In this document: in pieces, positions 22,992 to 34,770 of the stretch | How positions within the stretch are numbered: position 1 is the first letter of the stretch | Layout: every line of letters starts with the position of its first letter | Made by a program: the position numbers and the translations under genes | From: Macrostomum hystrix | Taxonomy: Eukaryota > Platyhelminthes > Macrostomidae | Reading direction: 5' to 3' | NCBI GenBank assembly: GCA_950097015.1 | Contig: CATNEN010000038.1 | Location: forward strand, 26,263,001-26,327,000 | Length of the DNA stretch: 64,000 nt | Notes under the pieces: model-generated | What the model was told of the DNA's origin: nothing | The model's input: only the letters and a program-made list of their open reading frames with translations | Database searches by the model: none

Positions 22992-24130
22992 TGGGCTAAC
23001 ATTTATTTAGGTAGAAAATTAGGCAAGTTTTGTTCGTTTTTCTCTAGCGAAAATGCGACAGCTGCTTTTTAATTTTTTTAGTTTTTTTATGGTAAAAATG
23101 ACTTTAAACGATTAATAATTTTAGTTTTTACTAATACTAATTCGGGTGTATCTCCGTACTCAGTAAGATAAAAACTGCGATTTTTGTCGCCGCTTGCTTG
23201 TCTGTAAACTACAATGCCTATAAGTACTTATACATTCATCCTTTGCGTGTGTTTTTCTGAACTAAAAGCATTCGATTTTTTATAAATATTACGAGGGGTG
23301 TCCCAAAAGTTCCCGGAATGTCCAACGTTGCTCTTCAACGGAGCCATGAAATTTCACGCCCATGGTGTCAAATGAAAGGAAATTTTGTCAGAAAGAAAAC
23401 AAAATTAAAATCATGTTCATATCTTTTTCTATTCAGGAGCTGCAGCAAGAAACGTGCGCGAAGGTCAGGGGTAGTGTTACACAAGCTCAAAAATCTATGA
23501 AAATGATTTTAAACAATAAAACACAGAACAGTTCGTTCACACTTTCCATAGACACTGCCACGTCTTTCTGACACGTCAGTAGCAGTGCCAGTATCAGTAT
23601 CAGTATCAGTAGCACTAATTCAAAATGAAAATATCCAAAAATGGAGATGAAAAATGATTGCCATAAATTTTGGAGCTTGTGTTAGTGCTCCGAAAGTTAT
23701 TTTACTAAGCTCCACGAATGTAATTAAGTATGAGCATATATGTTTACAATGTCTCGCTAATTAAATTCTATGCCAAATTAAATTCCCGTTCTTTTTTTTA
23801 ACGTGCAAAGCTTTCTACAAAAATATAGTTAGCTAGTACAAACCTTTATTAATTAATATAAAATTGTTATTCAGATATAGTGCACTGTTATTTTAATACT
23901 TTCTTATAGATATTGCAGTAGTAAAATACAAAAAACGTACCGTTCTTGTATTGTGTTAATGTTAGTTAGCTCTACTAATGCTCTGTTTTGTTATTTACTT
24001 ATCGCTGCTCATCATATGCTCATTTTATTCCATTCAAATAAAGCAACAATTAGAAAAAAATTGTTGTTTGCTTCAATCATTTTGTGTAGTAAACAGCTGA
24101 GATAAGCTACAAAATTCCTACTCAATGAGC
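22992..24130. other. CLIC downstream region with a mariner end
   Basis: AT-rich. GAGGGGTGTCCCAAAAGTTC at 23292-23311 looks like a mariner terminal repeat (compare TGGGACACCCTACG at 39171-39184), but no transposase or matching second end was found. AATAAA at 24037 is a possible polyadenylation signal. Confidence 0.4.
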
Positions 24131-24144
24131 TTGTAACATTGGTT

Positions 24145-24325
24145 AGGGCCGGGTGAGTGGCAAATCGGTCTAACGCGTTGGCCTCTCGCACCGAGGTCCC
24201 TGAGCTCGATTCCGCGGCGAGGCCACATTCATTTTGAACGCAGCCGCGGAGAGAAGACTTAGGGGCACAGCGATAGTGTACACTGCCAGACGATGAGAAA
24301 GTCGGGCCCTATAAGCCCTATCTTA
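24145..24325 (+). repeat. tRNA-derived SINE
   Basis: GTGAGTGGCAAATCGGTCTA resembles an A box and GAGCTCGATTCCGCGG a B box, ~30 bases apart. The tail ends CCCTATAAGCCCTATCTTAT. The reverse complement of this tail appears at 43330-43420 (AGATAGGGCTTATAAGC), a second copy. It does not fold as an intact tRNA, so I call a SINE. Confidence 0.6.
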
Positions 24326-24354
24326 TTACTGACGAATTTCCATAATTATTTCGA

Positions 24355-25910
24355 TATCGACTGCCTCTCTAAAAACATATTTGTTGAAATTAGTAAAATA
24401 TTCTACTTTTGTTTTCCAGCCCGCCAGCCAGTTCGGCGATGTGGACCTCGGAGGGAAAGTACGTAGTGTCAACGAGCATCCAGTCTGGTAGATCAGTCAC
24501 TGACTGGCTGACTGCTGACTGACTGCTGCTGCAGCATCATAGAAGCAACTATGATGCTTCTCTAGAAATCATCATAGTTGCTTTGTTTCACGTGTTAAGA
24601 CTTGGCAGCCGAATATTCGTCATTGACAATGACATCGAGCCGGTGCGCCAGCGGGAGTGCTTTAGTAAAATTGTTTGAAACCCGTTAAACATTATCAATT
24701 CTATGAGTAAGCAGCATCACCTTATCAATTCTATTAGTAAGCAGCATCACCTTATCAATTCTATTAGTAAGCAGCATCGCCTTATCAATTTTATTAGTAA
24801 GCAGCATCACCTTATCAATTCTATTAGTAAGCAGCCTCGCTTATCCTCTGTGTTTTTTTAAGCAATATGACTTCTTAATTAATTATTACATAATTAAGCC
24901 GGGTTAATCTCAATGTGTTTGATGTGTTTGTCTCCTATTTTCATTATTTTGCCTTTTCATACTCAGATAGAAATTCATGGCATAGACTCAGATCTCATTG
25001 GCCTAGATAGGATAGACTCAGGTGCTGTAGAGACTCAGATTCCATAGCCTGTGCTCACAAAATATATTTTAAAAACATTTTTGTTGAAATTAGTAAAATA
25101 TTCTACTTTTGTTTTCCAGTCAGTCAGGCGACAAAGGAAACTTAGGGTTCTACCAATCTAGTGAATTTAGGGCCGCATACACAGTGTGCGAGCTCCCGAA
25201 GAAGCGGTTGTCCATTCGCCAGCTGATTCAAGCTGAGCTCTATGACGCCATCATGGGCTCAAACACCAGCAGCACCAGCTATGAGGTCCTGTCACTCGGC
25301 TGCGGCCCAGGCAGCGACCTTCTTGCCGCCATGGACGTGTTCCAGCTGGTGGCCAAGTCAGAGGGTCTGGGACCACTTCAGATGGGCGTCACCGGTGTCG
25401 ACATGTTTGATTGGCTGCTCTAGCCATTCCATGAGGCAGCCGCAGCGTTAGCTCTGCAGTGGCTAATCAGCAGCTTCCCGGAGCAGTTTCACCTGGGCCA
25501 CAGCCAGGGACAACTAAAACCCAAAGAAAAGTCTATAAGTCATGTCAGGTGCGCATCCGTTAACTTAATTTAATCTTGGTTTGTAGTTTGTATTTTATAT
25601 ATTATTGAAACGTTCGTTATAAATATGTTTGTTATAAATAAGTATATAAGGAATTGGCCCACGATGGAATGTCCCTGATTTTACTTCTCTGCTCTATTTA
25701 TTTATTATTTATTAATTTTATTTATTAAAAAACTTAAATATATTTTTCATAATTTTCAATTTTTTATTACTAACTAGCAGACTACGGAGACTACGTGGGA
25801 CTACGGATGTTGCTACGACCTTATCCTGCTGAGCTATGCCGAGGTGCGGCTCTAAGACAAGTTTCGTCACCGACTGGCTGCCGCAGCTGCTAAAAGTGCA
25901 ATAATTTGTG
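24355..25910 (+). pseudogene. methyltransferase-like gene fragments, duplicated and broken
   Basis: Exon-like 25119-25550 encodes YEVLSLGCGPGSDLLAAMDV, a good SAM-methyltransferase motif I, then VTGVDMFDWLL, a TAG at 25421, and onward in the same frame PFHEAAAALALQWLISSF. A further piece at 25785-25900 reads YDLILLSYAEVRL, then TAA, then DKFRHRLAAAA, like methyltransferase motif IV-V. The preceding intron end (GAAATTAGTAAAATATTCTA plus CTTTTGTTTTCCAG) occurs twice, at 24370-24420 and 25086-25119, each followed by similar exon starts (SQFGDVDLGGK and SQSGDKGNLGF). The stops and mismatched phase make this a decayed, partly duplicated locus. A third fragment lies at 39430-39582. Confidence 0.6.
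24695..24845 (-). repeat. inverted relative of the 21.6-kb minisatellite
   Basis: Five units of CTTATCAATTCTATTAGTAA plus GCAGCATCAC, the reverse complement of the 30-bp unit at 21624-22115. A two-unit copy with the same flanks (AAAATTGTTTGAAACCC before, GCAGCCTCGCTTATCCTCTG after) lies at 25993-26062. Confidence 0.85.
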
Positions 25911-25975
25911 TTGTCATTTTTGCTATTAACGCTGTTGTTGATTATCTGCTGCTGGTGCTAGACGCAGATCTTAGG

Positions 25976-26062
25976 AAAATTGTTTGAAACCCTTATCAAT
26001 TTTATGAGTAAGCAGCATCACCTTATCAATTCTATTAGTAAGCAGCCTCGCTTATCCTCTGT
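25976..26062 (-). repeat. second short copy of the inverted minisatellite
   Basis: Same left and right flanks as the copy at 24695-24845 but only two units, so the pair arose by segmental duplication with loss or gain of units. Confidence 0.8.
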
Positions 26063-26624
26063 GTTTATTTGTTTATTAGGCTCTAACCTGTTTATTAAGT
26101 TCATTGAGTCGTTTATTCCTTCGTGTGAATCATCCCTTGTGTGGTTTGAGTCTGCGTTATTAGTAAACCAGCTATTACTTGCATGAGCGAAAACCCAGAG
26201 TCACTTGAGTTCAAATCTGAGGCGAGCAAAAGACATTACGCTCACCAATTTTAATACTTTTGGCCTTTCTATTATCAGCGTTCTTTATTTTATTCGGCAT
26301 TCTGCCTGAGCTCAGTGGGCAAGCTTCTACCCTCAACTTCATCTATCCCGTAACTTTCATCCGCTATGAGCTTCTAACGGAAGCAAGTGTAAAACATACC
26401 GACCCCGGTGATAGCCAAATAGGGCCTTAGCTTTAAAATCTCTTAATTTTTGTTATGCGTTTTAGAAAATTAGCAATTTTATTCATCAAAAGCTAAAAGT
26501 TAGTTTTTTGAAGTGCGAATATCGTTATTTTTTTAAGTTTCGGATGCTGAATTTTTGACGGCACATCAGGGGCTATCCAATAACGGCATGCGCGATTCCA
26601 GATGTGCACCTGTTCTACAAACTT
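26063..26624. other. unique spacer before the 82-bp satellite
   Basis: No gene recognised. Mixed-composition sequence with no domain or splice context. Confidence 0.4.
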
Positions 26625-29600
26625 AGGGGGTACATTTACGGATTCATCAGTGGTTACACTGAGTTGAATATATACGGCTTATAGTTGACTATCTGAACTG
26701 TTGAAGTGAGGGTACATTTACGGATTCATCAGTGGTTACACTGAGTTGAATATATACTGCTTATAGTTGACTATCTGAACTGTTGAAGTGGGGGTACATT
26801 TACGGATTCATCAGTGGTTACACTGAGTTGAATATATACTGCTTATAGTTGACTATCTGAACTGTTGAAGTGGGGGTACATTTACGGATTCATCAGTGGT
26901 TACACTGAGTTGAATATATACTGCTTATAGTTGACTATCTGAACTGTTGAAGTGGGGGTACATTTACGGATTCATCAGTGGTTACACTGAGTTGAATATA
27001 TACGGCTTATAGTTGACTATCTGAACTGTTGAAGTTAGGGTACATTTACGGATTCATCAGTGGTTACACTGAGTTGAATATATACTGCTTATAGTTGACT
27101 ATCTGAACTGTTGAAGTGGGGGTACATTTACGGATTCATCAGTGGTTACACTGAGTTGAATATATACGGCTTATAGTTGACTATCTGAACTGTTGAAGTG
27201 GGGGTACATTTACGGATTCATCAGTGGTTACACTGAGTTGAATATATACGGCTTATAGTTGACTATCTGAACTGTTGAAGTGAGGGTACATTTACGGATT
27301 CATCAGTGGTTACACTGAGTTGAATATATACGGCTTATTATAGTTGACTATCTGAACTGTTGAAGTGGGGGTACATTTACGGATTCATCAGTGGTTACAC
27401 TGAGTTGAATATATACGGCTTATAGTTGACTATCTGAACTGTTGAAGTGAGGGTACATTTACGGATTCATCAGTGGTTACACTGAGTTGAATATATACGG
27501 CTTATAGTTGACTATCTGAACTGTTGAAGTGGGGGTACATTTACGGATTCATCAGTGGTTACACTGAGTTGAATATATACGGCTTATAGTTGACTATCTG
27601 AACTGTTGAAGTGGGGGTACATTTACGGATTCATCAGTGGTTACACTGAGTTGAATATATACGGCTTATAGTTGACTATCTGAACTGTTGAAGTGGGGGT
27701 ACATTTACGGATTCATCAGTGGTTACACTGAGTTGAATATATACTGCTTATAGTTGACTATCTGAACTGTTGAAGTGGGGGTACATTTACGGATTCATCA
27801 GTGGTTACACTGAGTTGAATATATACGGCTTATAGTTGACTATCTGAACTGTTGAAGTGGGGGTACATTTACGGATTCATCAGTGGTTACACTGAGTTGA
27901 ATATATACGGCTTATAGTTGACTATCTGAACTGTTGAAGTGGGGGTACATTTACGGATTCATCAGTGGTTACACTGAGTTGAATATATACTGCTTATAGT
28001 TGACTATCTGAACTGTTGAAGTGGGGGTACATTTACGGATTCATCAGTGGTTACACTGAGTTGAATATATACGGCTTATAGTTGACTATCTGAACTGTTG
28101 AAGTGGGGGTACATTTACGGATTCATCAGTGGTTACACTGAGTTGAATATATACGGCTTATAGTTGACTATCTGAACTGTTGAAGTGGGGGTACATTTAC
28201 GGATTCATCAGTGGTTACACTGAGTTGAATATATACGGCTTATAGTTGACTATCTGAACTGTTGAAGTGGGGGTACATTTACGGATTCATCAGTGGTTAC
28301 ACTGAGTTGAATATATACTGCTTATAGTTGACTATCTGAACTGTTGAAGTGGGGGTACATTTACGGATTCATCAGTGGTTACACTGAGTTGAATATATAC
28401 GGCTTATAGTTGACTATCTGAACTGTTGAAGTGGGGGTACATTTACGGATTCATCAGTGGTTACACTGAGTTGAATATATACGGCTTATAGTTGACTATC
28501 TGAACTGTTGAAGTGGGGGTACATTTACGGATTCATCAGTGGTTACACTGAGTTGAATATATACTGCTTATAGTTGACTATCTGAACTGTTGAAGTGGGG
28601 GTACATTTACGGATTCATCAGTGGTTACACTGAGTTGAATATATACGGCTTATAGTTGACTATCTGAACTGTTGAAGTGGGGGTACATTTACGGATTCAT
28701 CAGTGGTTACACTGAGTTGAATATATACGGCTTATAGTTGACTATCTGAACTGTTGAAGTGAGGGTACATTTACGGATTCATCAGTGGTTACACTGAGTT
28801 GAATATATACGGCTTATAGTTGACTATCTGAACTGTTGAAGTGGGGGTACATTTACGGATTCATCAGTGGTTACACTGAGTTGAATATATACGGCTTATA
28901 GTTGACTATCTGAACTGTTGAAGTGGGGGTACATTTACGGATTCATCAGTGGTTACACTGAGTTGAATATATACGGCTTATAGTTGACTATCTGAACTGT
29001 TGAAGTGGGGGTACATTTACGGATTCATCAGTGGTTACACTGAGTTGAATATATACGGCTTATAGTTGACTATCTGAACTGTTGAAGTGGGGGTACATTT
29101 ACGGATTCATCAGTGGTTACACTGAGTTGAATATATACGGCTTATAGTTGACTATCTGAACTGTTGAAGTGGGGGTACATTTACGGATTCATCAGTGGTT
29201 ACACTGAGTTGAATATATACGGCTTATAGTTGACTATCTGAACTGTTGAAGTGGGGGTATATTTACGGATTCATCAGTGGTTACACTGAGTTGAATATAT
29301 ACGGCTTATAGTTGACTATCTGAACTGTTGAAGTGGGGGTACATTTACGGATTCATCAGTGGTTACACTGAGTTGAATATATACGGCTTATAGTTGACTA
29401 TCTGAACTGTTGAAGTGGGGGTACATTTACGGATTCATCAGTGGTTACACTGAGTTGAATATATACGGCTTATAGTTGACTATCTGAACTGTTGAAGTGA
29501 GGGTACATTTACGGATTCATCAGTGGTTACACTGAGTTGAATATATACGGCTTATAGTTGACTATCTGAACTGTTGAAGTGGGGGTACATTTACGGATTC

Positions 29601-32510
29601 ATCAGTGGTTACACTGAGTTGAATATATACGGCTTATAGTTGACTATCTGAACTGTTGAAGTGGGGGTACATTTACGGATTCATCAGTGGTTACACTGAG
29701 TTGAATATATACTGCTTATAGTTGACTATCTGAACTGTTGAAGTGGGGGTACATTTACGGATTCATCAGTGGTTACACTGAGTTGAATATATACTGCTTA
29801 TAGTTGACTATCTGAACTGTTGAAGTGGGGGTACATTTACGGATTCATCAGTGGTTACACTGAGTTGAATATATACGGCTTATAGTTGACTATCTGAACT
29901 GTTGAAGTGGGGGTACATTTACGGATTCATCAGTGGTTACACTGAGTTGAATATATACGGCTTATAGTTGACTATCTGAACTGTTGAAGTGGGGGTACAT
30001 TTACGGATTCATCAGTGGTTACACTGAGTTGAATATATACGGCTTATAGTTGACTATCTGAACTGTTGAAGTGAGGGTACATTTACGGATTCATCAGTGG
30101 TTACACTGAGTTGAATATATACGGCTTATAGTTGACTATCTGAACTGTTGAAGTGAGGGTACATTTACGGATTCATCAGTGGTTACACTGAGTTGAATAT
30201 ATACGGCTTATAGTTGACTATCTGAACTGTTGAAGTGAGGGTACATTTACGGATTCATCAGTGGTTACACTGAGTTGAATATATACTGCTTATAGTTGAC
30301 TATCTGAACTGTTGAAGTGGGGGTACATTTACGGATTCATCAGTGGTTACACTGAGTTGAATATATACGGCTTATAGTTGACTATCTGAACTGTTGAAGT
30401 GGGGGTACATTTACGGATTCATCAGTGGTTACACTGAGTTGAATATATACGGCTTATAGTTGACTATCTGAACTGTTGAAGTGGGGGTAAATTTACGGAT
30501 TCATCAGTGGTTACACTGAGTTGAATATATACGGCTTATAGTTGACTATCTGAACTGTTGAAGTGGGGGTACATTTACGGATTCATCAGTGGTTACACTG
30601 AGTTGAATATATACGGCTTATAGTTGACTATCTGAACTGTTGAAGTGGCCGGGTACATTTACGGATTCATCAGTGGTTACACTGAGTTGAATATATACGG
30701 CTTATAGTTGACTATCTGAACTGTTGAAGTGGGGGTACATTTACGGATTCATCAGTGGTTACACTGAGTTGAATATATACGGCTTATAGTTGACTATCTG
30801 AACTGTTGAAGTGGGGGTACATTTACGGATTCATCAGTGGTTACACTGAGTTGAATATATACGGCTTATAGTTGACTATCTGAACTGTTGAAGTGAGGGT
30901 ACATTTACGGATTCATCAGTGGTTTACACTGAGTTGAATATATACGGCTTATAGTTGACTATCTGAACTGTTGAAGTGGGGGTACATTTACGGATTCATC
31001 AGTGGTTACACTGAGTTGAATATATACGGCTTATAGTTGACTATCTGAACTGTTGAAGTGAGGGTACATTTACGGATTCATCAGTGGTTACACTGAGTTG
31101 AATATATACGGCTTATAGTTGACTATCTGAACTGTTGAAGTGGGGGTACATTTACGGATTCATCAGTGGTTACACTGAGTTGAATATATACGGCTTATAG
31201 TTGACTATCTGAACTGTTGAAGTGGGGGTAAATTTACGGATTCATCAGTGGTTACACTGAGTTGAATATATACGGCTTATAGTTGACTATCTGAACTGTT
31301 GAAGTGGGGGTACATTTACGGATTCATCAGTGGTTACACTGAGTTGAATATATACGGCTTATAGTTGACTATCTGAACTGTTGAAGTGGCCGGGTACATT
31401 TACGGATTCATCAGTGGTTACACTGAGTTGAATATATACGGCTTATAGTTGACTATCTGAACTGTTGAAGTGGGGGTACATTTACGGATTCATCAGTGGT
31501 TACACTGAGTTGAATATATACGGCTTATAGTTGACTATCTGAACTGTTGAAGTGGGGGTACATTTACGGATTCATCAGTGGTTACACTGAGTTGAATATA
31601 TACGGCTTATAGTTGACTATCTGAACTGTTGAAGTGAGGGTACATTTACGGATTCATCAGTGGTTTACACTGAGTTGAATATATACGGCTTATAGTTGAC
31701 TATCTGAACTGTTGAAGTGGGGGTACATTTACGGATTCATCAGTGGTTACACTGAGTTGAATATATACGGCTTATAGTTGACTATCTGAACTGTTGAAGT
31801 GAGGGTACATTTACGGATTCATCAGTGGTTACACTGAGTTGAATATATACGGCTTATAGTTGACTATCTGAACTGTTGAAGTGAGGGTACATTACGGATT
31901 CATCAGTGGTTACACTGAGTTGAATATATACGGCTTATAGTTGACTATCTGAACTGTTGAAGTGGGGGTACATTTACGGATTCATCAGTGGTTACACTGA
32001 GTTGAATATATACGGCTTATAGTTGACTATCTGAACTGTTGAAGTGGGGGTACATTTACGGATTCATCAGTGGTTACACTGAGTTGAATATATACGGCTT
32101 ATAGTTGACCATCTGAACTGTTGAAGCGGGGGTACATTTACGGATTCATCAGAGGTTACACTGAGTTGAATATATACGGCTTATAGTTGACTATCTGAAC
32201 TGTTGAAGTGGGGGTACATTTACGGATTCATCAGTGGTTACACTGAGTTGAATATATACTGCTTATAGTTGACTATCTGAACTGTTGAAGTGGGGGTACA
32301 TTTACGGATTCATCAGTGGTTACACTGAGTTGAATATATACGGCTTATAATTGACTATCTGAACTGTTGAAGTGGGGGTACATTTACGGATTCATCAGTG
32401 GTTACACTGAGTTGAATATATACGGCTTATAGTTGACCATCTGAACTGTTGAAGCGGGGGTACATTTACGGATTCATCAGAGGTTACACTGAGTTGAATA
32501 CATACTGCTT
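26625..32510 (+). repeat. 82-bp satellite array, ~71 copies
   Basis: The unit is GGTACATTTACGGATTCATC followed by AGTGGTTACACTGAGTTGAA and ending GAACTGTTGAAGTGGG. Copies are nearly identical; differences are TACTGC/TACGGC and GTGAGG/GTGGGG. Three rare variants (GGTAAATTT, GTGGCCGGG, GTGGTTTACA) each recur exactly 741 bases later, showing a nine-unit block duplication around 30.2-31.7 kb. Another pair of variants repeats at 328 bases near 32.1 and 32.45 kb. No ORF is preserved. It lies between the two transposon arms. Confidence 0.97.
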
Positions 32511-33928
32511 AAATTCGACTATCATGACAATTAATTTACACTTGCACTTCAGGAATCAGAGTTCTGACAATGGGGCTTTTGGCGTTAAATTCGTATCAGA
32601 TTGAGATGAGAAATCCACTTCTATACTGACATCCAATTAATCTAATTTTTGCTGAGATTGAGGTACATGTAGAGCTACTTGTTACGATTGTACTCGATAC
32701 GTACAGTACATTACCAGCAATCGACCTCAATGCCGTTACTGTTAAAATCTTAAACACGAAACACTTTCTTGTTTTTTCAAAAGTACAGTCGGCTGAACTT
32801 GGGTACTTAAGGCATCGGTTTGCTTGCTGTACATATCGAAAATTGATTAATTTTTTATTAAGTAACAAATTGTACACAAAATTATTTTAATGCTGGAATG
32901 GCGATATGTTAAGCATATAATTTCCAAAGAATAACACGTCGTTATATACTATCAACCACTTTCATAGTAGGCTTCTCACAGTAGGTGTAACAAAATATGC
33001 GCCATTTAAGACTGGCTTTATACGGGATGGTATCGGGCGCATTTCGTAAGCTACTTATTTATTAGCAAGCAGTAAGACGAAGTACAATTTGTATATTTAC
33101 TAGCTACTCGTAAATAAGAAAAATGTGCATATTGCAATAACTGCTCAACAGGGGGTAAGTACAGAGTACACGGACTTGAGAATGCGCAAAATAATATCAA
33201 ATTAAGGTGAGAAGCATGTATCTTTGCAGTTAGCAACCAGTACTCAGTATTCCAGCGCTGCATTGGTGGTATGGCAGGCCCGCTAATCGGCTAGATGGGT
33301 AGCTGCAGACAGTGCATAATATGCAATTATCTTCCGTCGTACATTGAGAAACCGCGCATCGCGAAGGTGGCCGACACTGACGGCCGGCTACGGTTTCTGC
33401 TCGTGACAGACAGGCTTCGCCACTGTTTTTGCAAGGCTGCCTCCGAATAATCTAAACTGTCGAGTCCAGTTCGCATTTCCTGGCAGGGTGGGAATTGAAC
33501 TTGAATATAAAATTCAATAAATAAGTCACAAATTTAAGTAATTAAAAGCATCTTTTACCTGTATTTAAGCCTAAAAGTGCCACTACATCTTTTGGTGCCG
33601 AGTGCGATTGTTCTCCAGTCCAGCAGTTGTGCACCACGGAACATAGGGAAAAAATGAATGAAAGCAGGAAATTATATTGAGAACACGCAGATTGAGAGCT
33701 GAATCGCAAATGATACTAAATCTTAAACTAAAAGTACCGTTCATTGCTTTGATTTCTTGATTGACGTACCGGAAACAAGACAAAATAGGTCAACTTTGTG
33801 AGAGGGAGTCTACTATAACAGCAAATTTCTGGGTATAAAAATTGTGAATAGATAGAATAAAATATATGAAGTGATTGGTTCGTGGATATTCAGTACAGAA
33901 GGTTGTAAAACACCTAGACTAACTAGTA
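32511..33928. other. unique region, no gene assigned
   Basis: Mostly AT-rich. A GC-rich patch at 33335-33450 is open for ~35 codons (RIAKVADTDGRLRFLLVTDR) and may be a stray exon fragment; no family is recognised and no flanking splice pair is convincing. Confidence 0.35.
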
Positions 33929-34024
33929 GTGACGTCTTGGCCAGTGCAAAAGATTGAAACGCGCACTGTTCACTTTCACGCCACGATGAGGCGCGTCACG
34001 TTCGTGAAAGAAAAATTTATCTGA

Positions 34025-34680
34025 CAAATGCAGAGGGAAAATGTCAAAGCAATGAATGCACATTGACAATCCCAGCATTAGTTTTATGCAGAGGGAAAAA
34101 TGTCAAAGCAATGAATGCACAGTGACAATCCCAGCATTAGTTTTATGCAGAGGGAAAAATGTCAAAGCAATGAATGCACAGTGACAATCCCAGCATTAGT
34201 TTTATGCAGAGGGAAAAATGTCAAAGCAATGAATGCCCATTGACAATCCCAGCATTAGTTTTATGCAGAGGGAAAAATGTCAAAGCAATGAATGCCCATT
34301 GACAATCCCAGCATTAGTTTTATGCAGAGGGAAAAATGTCAAAGCAATGAATGCCCATTGACAATCCCAGCATTAGTTTTATGCAGAGGGAAAAATGTCA
34401 AAGCAATGAATGCCCATTGACAATCCCAGCATTAGTTTTTTGCAGAGATAAAAAATGTCAAAGCAATGAATGCACAGTGACAATCCCAGCATTAGTTTTA
34501 TGCAGAGGGAAAAATGTCAAAGCAATGAATGCACATTGACAATCCCAGCATTAGTTTTTTGCAGAGGGAAAAATGTCAAAGCAATGAATGCACAGTGACA
34601 ATCCCAGCATTAGTTTTTTGCAGAGGGAAAAATGTCAAAGCAATGAATGCACATTGACAGTCCCAGCATTTTTTTGTGTC
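34025..34680 (-). repeat. 58-59 bp subterminal tandem repeat of arm B
   Basis: About 11 units, the reverse complement of the array at 20836-21525. It lies between the KDZ stop codon and the element's end. Confidence 0.9.
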
Positions 34681-34770
34681 AGATAGCAGATACTTAATAG
34701 TTAAGTGTTGCATTTTGACTTAAATATTATGAGACTTTTTGGTTTGATGCACTTAGCTGCTAATATATAT

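Noticed and set aside
24145-24235. Intact tRNA gene
   Set aside because: A- and B-box-like motifs are present but the acceptor and anticodon stems do not pair well; a SINE head fits better.
26625-32510. CRISPR-like array
   Set aside because: Units are contiguous 82-bp satellite copies without variable spacers, in a eukaryotic genome.
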